Shown here in pieces: positions 7,273-16,261 of a stretch of 64,000 bases of DNA. The notes beneath the pieces are model-generated. The model was not told the origin of the DNA and did not search any database. It worked only from the letters and a program-made list of their open reading frames with translations. Source of the DNA: Roseivirga spongicola (GTDB lineage: Bacteria; Bacteroidota; Bacteroidia; Cytophagales; Cyclobacteriaceae); assembly GCF_001592965.1 (NCBI RefSeq), contig NZ_LRPC01000028.1:372001-436000 (forward strand), in the 5' to 3' direction. Both the position numbers and the translations under genes were made by a program. Every line of letters starts with the position of its first letter. The stretch's first letter is position 1.

Positions 7273-9705
7273 ATGAAGGTTTTGAAGTTTGGCGGTACGT
7301 CCGTAGGAAGTGTAGAGGCAATTGGAAAGGTTGCTGAGATTCTAAAAAAGGAATCTGGTCAGGAACAGTTGGTGGTGGTAGTTTCTGCCATGAGCGGGGT
7401 CACAAATACCTTGATTTCTATTTCTCAAAAAGCTGCTGTTCGGGATGCCAGTTACGAATCGGACCTGCAAGCCTTAGAGGAAAAGCATTGCACCGCATTT
7501 AAGAAACTCACAGGAAACTCCAACTGCTTCGAGATTTCTAAACTCTTCGTTCGACTTACCGAAATCTGTAGAGGTGTCTATCTTCTGCGAGAATTGACTC
7601 CAAGAACCAGCGACTATATTCAGTCATGCGGTGAAAGGCTGTCGAGCTACATAATTAGTGAACACCTCAAAAAAGAAGGGCTACAAGTAGAACTCTTTGA
7701 CAGCCGAAAATACCTGATTACGCATAAGAAATTCGGTGGTGCCAATGTACTTTGGCAGTCCACCAAAGCGGCTTTGCAGGAGCTTAAGCCACAATTGGCT
7801 CCAATTAGCGTGTTTCCGGGCTTTATTGCTTCTACCAGCGATAATGAAACTTCTACCTTAGGCAGGGGAGGTTCCGATTATACGGCAGCTGTTTTGGCCA
7901 ATGTTTTGGGAGCATCTCAGCTGGAAATATGGACTGATGTGAATGGACTGATGACTGCAGACCCTCGGTTGGTGCCCTCAGCCCATTTATTGGAACATGT
8001 GTCTTATGAAGAAGCGCTGGAACTGTCTCACTTCGGTGCGAAGGTGCTTTATCCACCGAGTATTCAGCCGGCATTGGATGCTGAAATACCTATTTGGGTG
8101 AAGAATACCTTCGATGCTGATGGGCCATCAACTCTTGTAACCAAAGAATGGGACGATGATAAACAGGCCATTTGTGGCATTTCCAACATTCAGGATATCG
8201 CTTTGCTCAACCTGAGTGGTGCCAGTATGGTGGGTATTCCAAGCTTTTCCTTTCGCTTGTTCAAAGCACTGAGCGAAGCTAAAATCAATGTGATAATGAT
8301 CACTCAGGCCACTTCGGAACATTCTATTTGCGTGGGTATTTCTAAGTCCGATGCGCAGGCTGCTTTAGAGGCCATCAGCGAAGAGTTCGAGACAGAGATT
8401 TTACTTCACAAAATAGATAAGCCCATTGTTGAAGAAGACCTGAGTGTGGTGGCCCTGGTGGGTTCACACATGAAAAATCAGGTGGGTATTTCGGGCAAGA
8501 TGTTCAATACCTTGGGCAGAAATGGCATCAGCGTTAAGGCCATTGCGCAGGGTTCATCCGAAAGAAATATAACTGCCATCATTGCCAAACCTGATCTGAA
8601 AAAGGCACTAAATACACTACATGAAAGCTTTTTCCTATCAGAATCGAAGAAGATCAATCTCTTTGTGGTGGGTGTTGGGAATGTGGGAAAAGCCTTCCTA
8701 AGTCAGGTGCAAAGGCAACAGACCATGCTCGCTAAGGAGTTCCGGGTCGATATTCAGGTGGTGGCTGTGGCCAATTCCAGAAAGAGCCATTTCGATGAAG
8801 ATGGCATCGATTTAGCACAATGGGAGCAGCTTTTGGATAAAGGGAATGACTCGACTATTGAGGCGTTTATCACTCAAATGACTGAGCTTAATCTAAGGAA
8901 CAGTGTGTTTATTGATATGACGGCTTCAAAAACCATTGCTGAGGTTTATCAGGAATTACTCGAGATGAGTATTTCGGTGGTTACTCCGAATAAGATTGCA
9001 GCCACTAGAGAAATGTCGAAATACCTGAGTTTGAAGTACGCTACTAAAAAATACGGCAGCCAGTTCTTGTTTGAGACTAATGTGGCGGCAGGGCTTCCGG
9101 TCATTTCAACCATGAATGACCTGTTTAAATCGGGGGACAGAATTCACGCTATTCATGCCGTGTTGAGTGGTACCCTGAATTACCTGTTTAATAATTACGA
9201 TGGCACTAAGCCATTTTCAAACATTGTGAAAGATGCTAAGAAATTGGGTTTAACCGAACCTGATCCAAGACTAGACCTCTCTGGAGAAGACGTAATGCGC
9301 AAGCTACTCATCCTTATCCGCGAAAGCGGAAGAAAATGGGAGATGGATCAAATTGAGCAAGTTTCCTTTTTGCCGGAAGCTTGTGAGCAAGCTAAAGACT
9401 TGGAAGAATTCTATGCCTTACTCGATCAGAATGAAGGCCATTTCAAAGCGATTTATGATGACGCAAAAGCTGAAGAGGCACAGCTAAGAGTAGTGGCAAG
9501 CTTTAAAGATGGAGTTGCCAAGGTTGGATTGGAGAAAGTGCAGAAAAGTCATCCTTTCTATTTTCTTGAGGGTAAGGACAATATAGTGCTCTTCCACACA
9601 GACCGATATCAAGAACAACCTTTAGTAGTAAAAGGTGCTGGTGCTGGTGCAGAAGTCACTGCAAGTGGTATTTTTGCAGATGTATTACGAATTGCTAATC
9701 AGTAA
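7273..9705 (+). CDS. thrA: Bifunctional aspartokinase / homoserine dehydrogenase
   Basis: Catalyses the first and third steps of threonine synthesis. It has 810 residues. Aspartokinase occupies roughly 1-290 (KFGGTSVGS at 5-13; GRGGSDYTAA near 198), followed by two ACT domains (about 310-450; GISGKMFNTLGRNGI). Homoserine dehydrogenase runs from about 460 to the end (VVGVGNVGKAF, TPNKIAAT, SGTLNYLFNN, GLTEPDPRLDLSG). The fusion and length match E. coli ThrA. The ACT domains imply feedback by threonine. thrB and thrC follow after a repeat-filled gap. Confidence 0.97.
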   Translation: MKVLKFGGTSVGSVEAIGKVAEILKKESGQEQLVVVVSAMSGVTNTLISISQKAAVRDASYESDLQALEEKHCTAFKKLTGNSNCFEISKLFVRLTEICRGVYLLRELTPRTSDYIQSCGERLSSYIISEHLKKEGLQVELFDSRKYLITHKKFGGANVLWQSTKAALQELKPQLAPISVFPGFIASTSDNETSTLGRGGSDYTAAVLANVLGASQLEIWTDVNGLMTADPRLVPSAHLLEHVSYEEALELSHFGAKVLYPPSIQPALDAEIPIWVKNTFDADGPSTLVTKEWDDDKQAICGISNIQDIALLNLSGASMVGIPSFSFRLFKALSEAKINVIMITQATSEHSICVGISKSDAQAALEAISEEFETEILLHKIDKPIVEEDLSVVALVGSHMKNQVGISGKMFNTLGRNGISVKAIAQGSSERNITAIIAKPDLKKALNTLHESFFLSESKKINLFVVGVGNVGKAFLSQVQRQQTMLAKEFRVDIQVVAVANSRKSHFDEDGIDLAQWEQLLDKGNDSTIEAFITQMTELNLRNSVFIDMTASKTIAEVYQELLEMSISVVTPNKIAATREMSKYLSLKYATKKYGSQFLFETNVAAGLPVISTMNDLFKSGDRIHAIHAVLSGTLNYLFNNYDGTKPFSNIVKDAKKLGLTEPDPRLDLSGEDVMRKLLILIRESGRKWEMDQIEQVSFLPEACEQAKDLEEFYALLDQNEGHFKAIYDDAKAEEAQLRVVASFKDGVAKVGLEKVQKSHPFYFLEGKDNIVLFHTDRYQEQPLVVKGAGAGAEVTASGIFADVLRIANQ

Positions 9706-9753
9706 TCGGTGACCGGAAATCAGTGATTGGAAAACAGTAGATACTCTCGGAAC

Positions 9754-9892
9754 CGTCATTGCGAGGAATTAACTTTGCGGGAGCAAATTTAATGACGAAG
9801 CAATCTCCTGATTCTTTGCAGACTGCCGTCAACAAGCAGATTGCTTCGTCACCAGTTTGATTCATGTCAAACTTGCTCCTCGCAATGACACG
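9754..9892. repeat. Dispersed inverted repeat (GTCATTGCGAGG family)
   Basis: The outer arms CGTCATTGCGAGGA and CCTCGCAATGACACG are inverted, and an inner pair GACGAAGCAATCT / AGATTGCTTCGTC is nested within them. A shorter relative is at 51287-51362. It lies between thrA and thrB with no ORF and could fold into a long stem in RNA. Confidence 0.65.
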
Positions 9893-9973
9893 TAACACCG
9901 ACAAGGAAAAATGACTAATGACAATTGACTAATTAGCAAACTAGGCAATGACGCATAACTCGGAAATAGAAGA

Positions 9974-10906
9974 ATGAATAAAGATTCGGTTAAAGTTTTC
10001 GCACCCGCCTCAGTCTCCAACGTAGGTCCAGGCTTTGATATACTTGGCTTTGCGCTGGAGGGAATGGGAGACAAGATCACCCTAAGCAAAAGAGATGGGA
10101 CGGCTTATATCATCGATGCGGTTGGGACTGATTTACCTACCGATCCTGAGAAGAATGTGGCCACAGTTGCTCTGCGATCTTTCTGCGATGAAATTGGCTA
10201 TCAAGGTGGGTTTCTAATTCGAATCGAGAAGAACTTTACGCCAGGCAGTGGATTGGGTTCCTCGGCCTCTAGTGCCGTAGGGGCTGTTTTTGCTGCCAAT
10301 GAGCTGCTTCAGGCTGGTTATTCAAAGGAGGAGCTGATTAGTTTTGCCTTAGATGGAGAGTCGCTGGCTTCTGGTCATAGACATGCGGATAATGTAGCAC
10401 CATGCATGCTTGGTGGCTTCGTTGCAGTAAAGGGTTGCGATCCGTTCGATGGCTTTCAGGTGGCTTACCCCAAGGCTTTGAAAGTGCTGATTATCTTTCC
10501 GGATATTGTTGTGAAAACATCTGATGCCCGTGGTTTACTGCCCAAGGAAGTGCCTATGTCACTGGCTATTCAACAGGCTGCTAATATGGCCGGGCTGATC
10601 AATGGTTTAACCACAGCCAACTATGCCATGATTAGAAACTCCTTGAAAGATGTGCTGGCTCAGCCATACCGAAAGAGATTGATTCAGGCTTATGATGAAG
10701 TGGGAAAACTCTGTGAAGAGCATGGTTCTATCGGATTTAATATCTCTGGTTCGGGGCCAAGTATGTTCTCATTCTTTAGAAAGGAGCAGGATTTGACTCA
10801 ATTGAAGGAGTCCATTAAGGAGCTCTATTCAGCCAAAGGCATCAATTGCAGACTTCATGAATCAGCCATAAACGGGCGGGGTGCTGAGGTAATTGACATC
10901 GGATAG
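9974..10906 (+). CDS. thrB: Homoserine kinase
   Basis: Phosphorylates homoserine with ATP. It has 310 residues of the GHMP kinase superfamily. The N-terminal substrate motif (APASVSNVGPGFDILGFAL) and the ATP loop PGSGLGSSASSAVGA (about 90-104) are intact. The C-terminal part carries NISGSGPSMFSF, the third GHMP motif. The ATG at 9974 is the only sensible start before this N-terminus. thrC begins 42 nt after the stop. Confidence 0.95.
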   Translation: MNKDSVKVFAPASVSNVGPGFDILGFALEGMGDKITLSKRDGTAYIIDAVGTDLPTDPEKNVATVALRSFCDEIGYQGGFLIRIEKNFTPGSGLGSSASSAVGAVFAANELLQAGYSKEELISFALDGESLASGHRHADNVAPCMLGGFVAVKGCDPFDGFQVAYPKALKVLIIFPDIVVKTSDARGLLPKEVPMSLAIQQAANMAGLINGLTTANYAMIRNSLKDVLAQPYRKRLIQAYDEVGKLCEEHGSIGFNISGSGPSMFSFFRKEQDLTQLKESIKELYSAKGINCRLHESAINGRGAEVIDIG

Positions 10907-10948
10907 CCTGAAAATCAATATTCACAATAAAGCATTCAACATTCCAAT

Positions 10949-12241
10949 ATGAAGTATTTTTCAACGAATAGAGAGTCGAACGAAGTAAGCTTTAAGGAAG
11001 CGGTTATCAACAGTCTGCCTGCTGATAAAGGACTATATTTCCCTAAGTCGATTCCTGCCTTGGATGCACGAACCATCGTCAATCTAAAAGATGCAAGCCT
11101 TCCCGCCATTGGATTTGAGATGATGAAGGATTTCGTTCAGCCCGATCTGACAAAATCTCAGTTGAAAGACATTGTAGAAGATGCGTTGAGTTTCGAGATT
11201 CCTTTGGTTCAGGCAGAAGAGAATATCTTCAGTCTGGAGCTTTTTCATGGACCAACTTATGCCTTTAAAGATGTCGGAGCTAGATTTCTGGCCAGGTGTC
11301 TTGGTGAATTCGCTAAGAAAGATGCCAGAGAGACGACTATCCTGGTGGCCACATCCGGAGATACAGGCGGAGCAGTTGCCAACGGATTTTATGGTGTAGA
11401 AGGAGTGAAGGTGATCATCCTTTATCCATCGGGAAAGGTAAGCGACTTGCAAGAAAAGCAGTTAACTACTTTGGGCGGAAACATTACCGCTTTGGAAGTG
11501 GAAGGTGATTTTGACGATTGTCAGGCCTTGGTGAAACAGGCTTTCTTGGATAAAGAACTGAGTGAAAAACTGAATCTAACCTCGGCCAATTCCATCAACA
11601 TTGCCCGTTGGATGCCCCAGTCGATTTACTACGCTAGTCTGGCTTTAAAGATGCAAAACGCAGAAGAAGCTTTGATTGCAGTTCCTTCGGGGAATTATGG
11701 CAATGTAACGGCAGGCATGTTGGCCAAGCGAATGAGCTTTCCGTTGGGCAAATTCCTGGTCTGTTCAAATGCCAATGATGTCGTTCCTCGTTATCTGGAA
11801 AGCTGCGAATACGAGGTATTACCAACTGTTGCCACTTATGCCAATGCCATGGATGTAAGTAACCCAAGCAATTTCCCACGAATGTTGGAGCTCTATGATC
11901 ACACTTTTGATGATCTGATTCAGGACGTTTCAGGCTTCACTCTACATGATGAGCAAATTCTTGAAACGATTGAGCAGTGCCATAAGGAAACAGGTTATGT
12001 GCTCGATCCACATGGTGCTATTGGCTATGCCGGATTAAAGGAAAGGCTGAAAATCGACCAGCAAGGAGTGTTTTTAGAAACTGCTCATCCGATCAAGTTT
12101 GCGCCAGTTATGGAGAAGGCTTTAGGGGAGAAGTTGGAAATGCCGGAGTTTGCCGAAGACCTAATGCTGAAACAAAAGAAGTCGACTAAAATGAGCAGCG
12201 AGTATTCGGAGTTTAAGAATCTTCTGAAAAGAACTTCCTAG
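10949..12241 (+). CDS. thrC: Threonine synthase
   Basis: PLP enzyme converting O-phosphohomoserine to threonine. It has 430 residues with the N-terminal threonine synthase domain (MKYFSTNRESNEVSFKEAV) and the PLP lysine at about Lys107 in PTYAFKDVGARF. The substrate loop ATSGDTGGAVANG follows. It is the last gene of the thr set. The stop codon overlaps by 4 nt the end of a small antiparallel ORF (12238-12417). Confidence 0.95.
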   Translation: MKYFSTNRESNEVSFKEAVINSLPADKGLYFPKSIPALDARTIVNLKDASLPAIGFEMMKDFVQPDLTKSQLKDIVEDALSFEIPLVQAEENIFSLELFHGPTYAFKDVGARFLARCLGEFAKKDARETTILVATSGDTGGAVANGFYGVEGVKVIILYPSGKVSDLQEKQLTTLGGNITALEVEGDFDDCQALVKQAFLDKELSEKLNLTSANSINIARWMPQSIYYASLALKMQNAEEALIAVPSGNYGNVTAGMLAKRMSFPLGKFLVCSNANDVVPRYLESCEYEVLPTVATYANAMDVSNPSNFPRMLELYDHTFDDLIQDVSGFTLHDEQILETIEQCHKETGYVLDPHGAIGYAGLKERLKIDQQGVFLETAHPIKFAPVMEKALGEKLEMPEFAEDLMLKQKKSTKMSSEYSEFKNLLKRTS

Positions 12242-12417
12242 GAATGGTCATAGAATAGTTGCGCTATCAGTTTTGTTTTTTCCAGCTGATCTTCCGTGCT
12301 GACGGAAAGCCCATCAGTAACGAAGATCAGATGGGTAGTGTAGTAGCCGAGTTTAAAGTAAATAGAATAGTTAGCATGTGGCTCAAATATGTTGCCCTTC
12401 AATCTAGCAGAGGCCAT
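12238..12417 (-). CDS. Possible small protein or gene fragment, 59 aa
   Basis: An open frame from the ATG at 12415-12417 to a TAG sharing bases with the end of thrC. The translation looks protein-like, with a strand-like stretch (THLIFVTDGLSVS) followed by a helix-like one (EDQLEKTKLIAQLF). The family is not recognised. The ATG lies immediately after a 33-bp palindromic repeat (12418-12450). The same frame is open on the far side of that repeat back to the App1 stop codon, so this may be the 3' half of a disrupted gene. The opposite-strand frame here looks less protein-like. Confidence 0.4.
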   Translation of the reverse strand: MASARLKGNIFEPHANYSIYFKLGYYTTHLIFVTDGLSVSTEDQLEKTKLIAQLFYDHS

Positions 12418-12450
12418 TGCCCCTTTTTAGAAAAGGGGGCTAGGAGATTA
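12418..12450. repeat. Short palindromic repeat (CCTAGCCCCC family), 33 bp
   Basis: On the minus strand it reads TAATCTCCTAGCCCCC then TTTTCTAAAAAGGGGC, a hairpin almost identical to the direct repeats at 58524-58558 and 59079-59112. It places two in-frame TAA codons between open stretches on either side. Confidence 0.6.
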
Positions 12451-12540
12451 GAACAACCCATTCGCTTCAAAAGCTAATTCTTCAAACCTATTGGGTTGAG
12501 CAGAGTCATAGAGATGTGCCTTACATGGAAACCATCCTTC

Positions 12541-13608
12541 TCAAGAGCTGATTAACCCGATAGATTGTGCATGTTCAAAAGCCTGTTGGCTATGCCTGAA
12601 CTGGCAACTGGCTGTGCCGATCGATTCTATTTCCTCTAGAATTTTCTGTGTTTCATCCCAATGTCTGGACTTGACTCCCCGTATATAAACCGCTTTGATT
12701 CTGTCTGAGTTTTTTTCTACTATATCCTTGTAAATCAGTGGATCATGTTGTCCATTGTCACCTAGTAGCACGAATTCCTTAGTTGGATAGAGTTTCAGGA
12801 TTCGCTCTATTTTATCGAGTTTATGTGTATGGCTTCCGTAACCTGATTTAAAGAAATCGAGAAAGCCTGTTTTGAGCTGTTTGAGCTGCAGAACCCCCTT
12901 GGGTAGTTCATTCATTTCAATAAACTGCACCAGAAACTCATACAAATTCCATTCGCTGCTCGAAACGTAGAAGAATGGATTTTCTTCTTGATTGACTCCT
13001 TTTTTAAGTGCTCTATAAAAGTCTACTGCACCCTTTACAGGCTTGCGTGTTTGAGCATTATTGGTAAGCAAGGTGTAGAGTTTCTTAGGCTTTTGGGTGA
13101 CGTGAGATACCAGGAACGTATCATCAATATCAGAAATGAAAATGAGTTCGCTTTGTGTGGAAATCTGAATTTCTGTTGAAACTTTCACTTCTTCCTGACC
13201 ATCGACTAACTCTTCAGCTAGTCGGATTTCAGCACTATTCCAGCCTTCACTTAAACCGTGATTTTCAATCTCAAATTCAAAGAGGCCTTGTTCATTACTA
13301 TGGCAATGGTAAGTTTTTCCATTGAGTTTAAGTTCCACTTTGGCCTCTGCAATTGTGGAAACCAGAAACATTTTAAGTAGTGCGATGATGTTTTTCCAGA
13401 CCGAAGCATCCTTTCTGGGCTTTCGCAATGCCATTCCTTTAAAAACATGGCCTTGAACGTAACACTTGTCAGCATTTCCAAAACCTCGATAAGCCAGAAT
13501 AAACGGATAATCGACATAGCGAAAACGGCTTTTCCACCATTTTTGAAAAGAATTTCCACTAATAGGTGCTTCTTTGTATGAACTCCATTCTGGGTGTGCT
13601 GAAATCAT
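12541..13608 (-). CDS. App1-family phosphatidate phosphatase-like protein (DUF2183)
   Basis: 355 residues. The catalytic DxDxT motif of the HAD-like App1 domain is at Asp160-Asp162-Thr164 (FISDIDDTFL), followed by YVSSSEWNLYEFL and LLGDNGQHD, which are conserved in the family. The N-terminal 150 residues form a strand-rich domain common in bacterial members. App1 of yeast dephosphorylates phosphatidate to diacylglycerol; that activity here is inferred. It is divergent from a lipid kinase gene 27 bp away. There is no signal peptide, so it is probably cytosolic. Confidence 0.85.
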   Translation of the reverse strand: MISAHPEWSSYKEAPISGNSFQKWWKSRFRYVDYPFILAYRGFGNADKCYVQGHVFKGMALRKPRKDASVWKNIIALLKMFLVSTIAEAKVELKLNGKTYHCHSNEQGLFEFEIENHGLSEGWNSAEIRLAEELVDGQEEVKVSTEIQISTQSELIFISDIDDTFLVSHVTQKPKKLYTLLTNNAQTRKPVKGAVDFYRALKKGVNQEENPFFYVSSSEWNLYEFLVQFIEMNELPKGVLQLKQLKTGFLDFFKSGYGSHTHKLDKIERILKLYPTKEFVLLGDNGQHDPLIYKDIVEKNSDRIKAVYIRGVKSRHWDETQKILEEIESIGTASCQFRHSQQAFEHAQSIGLISS

Positions 13609-13635
13609 TTTAAATTAGTCGCTTAAGCGTTTCCA

Positions 13636-14499
13636 ATGAACAAGATACTCTTTGTAATTAACCCTATTTCTGGTGATAAAGACAAAACCGACCTTATTAA
13701 TCAAATCGATGAGTGGGCAGAAGGTTTGGATATTTCCATAGAAAAATGGGAAACCACTGGTAAAGATGATGACCAAAAGCTAAAGGATTGCATCGAAAAG
13801 CTCAAACCACAAACGGTTGTCGCTGTGGGAGGCGATGGAACAGTTATGCTCTGTGCCATGGTGGTAAAAGGCACTGAAATCGCTTTAGGCTTACTTCCAG
13901 CAGGCTCGGCCAACGGTATGGCCACGGAATTGGAAATTCCTCAAGATGTAAAAGAAGCACTAGCCGTTGTTCTAAAAGGAAATACTATTCAGGCTGATAT
14001 GCTCCTCTTTAATGATGCAGATTATGGTTTGCATATAAGCGATGTAGGCTTAAATGCAGGATTAGTGAAGGAGTTTGAAGAGGGAGAAAGGCGCGGATTT
14101 CTAGGTTACGCCAAAGGAGTGACCAACCAATTGATGAACCTTGAGCAGTTTCAGGCAACCATAGAATTGGATGATAAAACAGTAGTTGAGGATTGCCATA
14201 TGGTGGCTTTTGCCAATGCTAGAAGATACGGAACGGGAGCTGTTTTAAATACTATTGGTAAGCTGGATGACGGACTTTTCGAAATCTATGTGCTTCGTGA
14301 ATTGAGTGTTGCAGGTTTAGCAGCGCAGTTTTTCGACCATGTAGATGAGTCTGCCTCTTACTGTCAGGTTTATCAAACCAGTCAGGTTAAAATCAAACTT
14401 AATCGACCCCAAACTTTCCAAATAGACGGAGAATTAATGGGCGAAATCGATGAAGTAAACGTTAAGATTGAAGCAGGCTGTTTGAGGTTGATAATCTGA
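13636..14499 (+). CDS. Diacylglycerol/lipid kinase family protein (YegS/DgkB-like)
   Basis: 287 residues with the DAGK catalytic domain. The N-terminus FVINPISGDK is the first nucleotide-binding strand, and GGDGTV at about 65-70 is the signature loop. LLPAGSANGMATEL corresponds to the usual PxGTxN-type segment, here with Ser in place of Thr. The likely reaction is ATP-dependent phosphorylation of diacylglycerol or a related lipid. It shares a 27-bp divergent promoter region with the App1-type phosphatase, which would run the reverse reaction. Confidence 0.85.
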   Translation: MNKILFVINPISGDKDKTDLINQIDEWAEGLDISIEKWETTGKDDDQKLKDCIEKLKPQTVVAVGGDGTVMLCAMVVKGTEIALGLLPAGSANGMATELEIPQDVKEALAVVLKGNTIQADMLLFNDADYGLHISDVGLNAGLVKEFEEGERRGFLGYAKGVTNQLMNLEQFQATIELDDKTVVEDCHMVAFANARRYGTGAVLNTIGKLDDGLFEIYVLRELSVAGLAAQFFDHVDESASYCQVYQTSQVKIKLNRPQTFQIDGELMGEIDEVNVKIEAGCLRLII

Positions 14500-14546
14500 T
14501 GTTAACGCTCTTGATTGCTCTAAGATCAAAAACCTAACATCGCACA

Positions 14547-16091
14547 TCACTTCAGTTTCTCAAACTTCTCTTGTACCAGCAATTTTACTGGTCTGTTTTC
14601 AATCTTCGATTGTAGATAGGAGAGTATATCTAGATAAAAGAATGGTCTACGCTCATATATGTCTTCACTTAGCGGAAGCAGCCTATTATAGAGCTTAATA
14701 AATTCGTCTCTGAGCTGATCAGGGGTAATTTTTCCAGTAATCCTCAAGAAGTTGATGATCTCTCGCTGAACTGCCTGCTGTTGGTTCATTTTACCAATAA
14801 ACTGAAAGGTAGATTTGATCTGATACTCTAGGTGATAGTCTTGCCCATCTTCAAAGTGAGCGATAAGATTCAGTATTCTGGCAAAGCAATGAATGTCTTC
14901 GCGCAGCTTTATATCCTGATAAAAAATAATCTGATTGAGATAGAAAATGGCTTTTCTGAAATTGCCACTTCCGAAATAGAGTGATGCTATTTTATAATAC
15001 ATCATTACCACACGCTCAGGATCAATTTTGTTTTGATACCTCTCTAGCTTTTGCATAAGCTCAGGTACCATTTCAACTCCTTCATCAAAACTGCCTTCCA
15101 TAAAGTGTTTGTTGATTTTGGAAATGTAGAGGAATTGAAAAACCAGCACTTCAGTGTTCAGGTTTTGAATGATCTCTTTGTTCTGACTCAACTCTTCAAC
15201 CTCCTTAAGTACCTCACAAAACTTAGAGTAATACTGCAGTTGAAATAGTGATCCTAATAGATTTCTATAGCCCTTGATGTAGTGAACAGGCTGTTTTTTG
15301 ATCATTTCAGGGTTGTCTTGGAAGAGCTTTACCCAAGAAAGGGAGTGCTTGTAAACATTTGGAAAGTTCTGAATGATTTTGTTAAACCAAACATGCGCTT
15401 GATAAAAATAGAGTTGCTCATAAAAGGTGAGGTTCTCAAAGTTTATTTGAGGCATGTGCGAATAAAAGTAAGTGCTTACTTCATCGAATTCTTTTTGGTT
15501 TTTAGCGTAACCATGTTTTAGAAATAAACTATATAAATTGAGGGTGAGGTTTGATAGTCGATGGCTTGATTTGATGATGTCAGTAGTAGCCAAGACCTCA
15601 TCAGTTAATGTTTCAGCCCTGTTTTCAATGCTTCGAGTAATGTATTGCGACTCAATCTGCTTTTCGAATTCCATAACCTCAAGGGCTATGGTGAAGTGCT
15701 TTGTCTCACGGGCTAAAGCCTTGGTTTTATCTAGCATTTTCAGGGCCTGCTTATAAAAACCTTTATTGTATAACACCTTGGCATGGTCGAGGTTTTCGCG
15801 TAGCTGAATATCTACATTCTGGCCAATATGATACCTTCTAAGGCTCGAGAGAATCTGCTTGTAAAGGTTAGCCTTCTGATTCGAAAGCTGCGATTTCTTT
15901 ATGGAAGGAACTCGTTTAAGAATTTCCTTATCATCGTATTTTTTCAAACAGTCCATGGCATCGAACAGCTTGATGAACTTTACATCTTGCGTATTTCCAC
16001 TTCGGTTCACATAAAGCCTGAAATGTCGCTTTTCAGTTTGGGTAAGTGATTTGACAAGGGAAAATAAGGAATCGCTCTTTGCTTTAGCCAT
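14547..16091 (-). CDS. Hypothetical helical-repeat (TPR-like) protein, 514 aa
   Basis: No named family recognised. The protein is nearly all helix with pairs typical of tetratricopeptide-like repeats, for example YNKGFYKQALKMLDKTK (about 110-126) and YFGSGNFRKAIFYLNQ. The N-terminus (SLVKSLTQTEKRHFRLYV) recalls conserved Bacteroidota proteins of unknown function. There is no signal peptide or TM. A TTTG-N18-TAGTTTAT match upstream on the minus strand (16109-16116 for the second box) is a weak promoter candidate. It is divergent from leuA across 170 bp. Confidence 0.75.
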   Translation of the reverse strand: MAKAKSDSLFSLVKSLTQTEKRHFRLYVNRSGNTQDVKFIKLFDAMDCLKKYDDKEILKRVPSIKKSQLSNQKANLYKQILSSLRRYHIGQNVDIQLRENLDHAKVLYNKGFYKQALKMLDKTKALARETKHFTIALEVMEFEKQIESQYITRSIENRAETLTDEVLATTDIIKSSHRLSNLTLNLYSLFLKHGYAKNQKEFDEVSTYFYSHMPQINFENLTFYEQLYFYQAHVWFNKIIQNFPNVYKHSLSWVKLFQDNPEMIKKQPVHYIKGYRNLLGSLFQLQYYSKFCEVLKEVEELSQNKEIIQNLNTEVLVFQFLYISKINKHFMEGSFDEGVEMVPELMQKLERYQNKIDPERVVMMYYKIASLYFGSGNFRKAIFYLNQIIFYQDIKLREDIHCFARILNLIAHFEDGQDYHLEYQIKSTFQFIGKMNQQQAVQREIINFLRITGKITPDQLRDEFIKLYNRLLPLSEDIYERRPFFYLDILSYLQSKIENRPVKLLVQEKFEKLK

Positions 16092-16261
16092 TGTATTTAA
16101 AGCTATAATAAACTATTGATAAACAGAATCTTACAAATGAAAACTGTGAATTAGAAATAGTAGAACTCAGCCCTTCTTTTATGGAGTCGTTTTACCGGAT
16201 ATCTAACTTCAATTTTAGAGAGAAAAGTGAATTGAAGCATTGAACTGATACCAAAGAAACG

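Noticed and set aside
12259-12477. Plus-strand open frame of 72 codons after thrC
   Set aside because: It runs through the palindromic repeat and its translation looks random; the opposite strand gives a more protein-like reading.
16092-16261. Leader peptide/attenuator before leuA
   Set aside because: A 20-codon frame exists but contains hardly any leucine codons, and no terminator-antiterminator pair was found.
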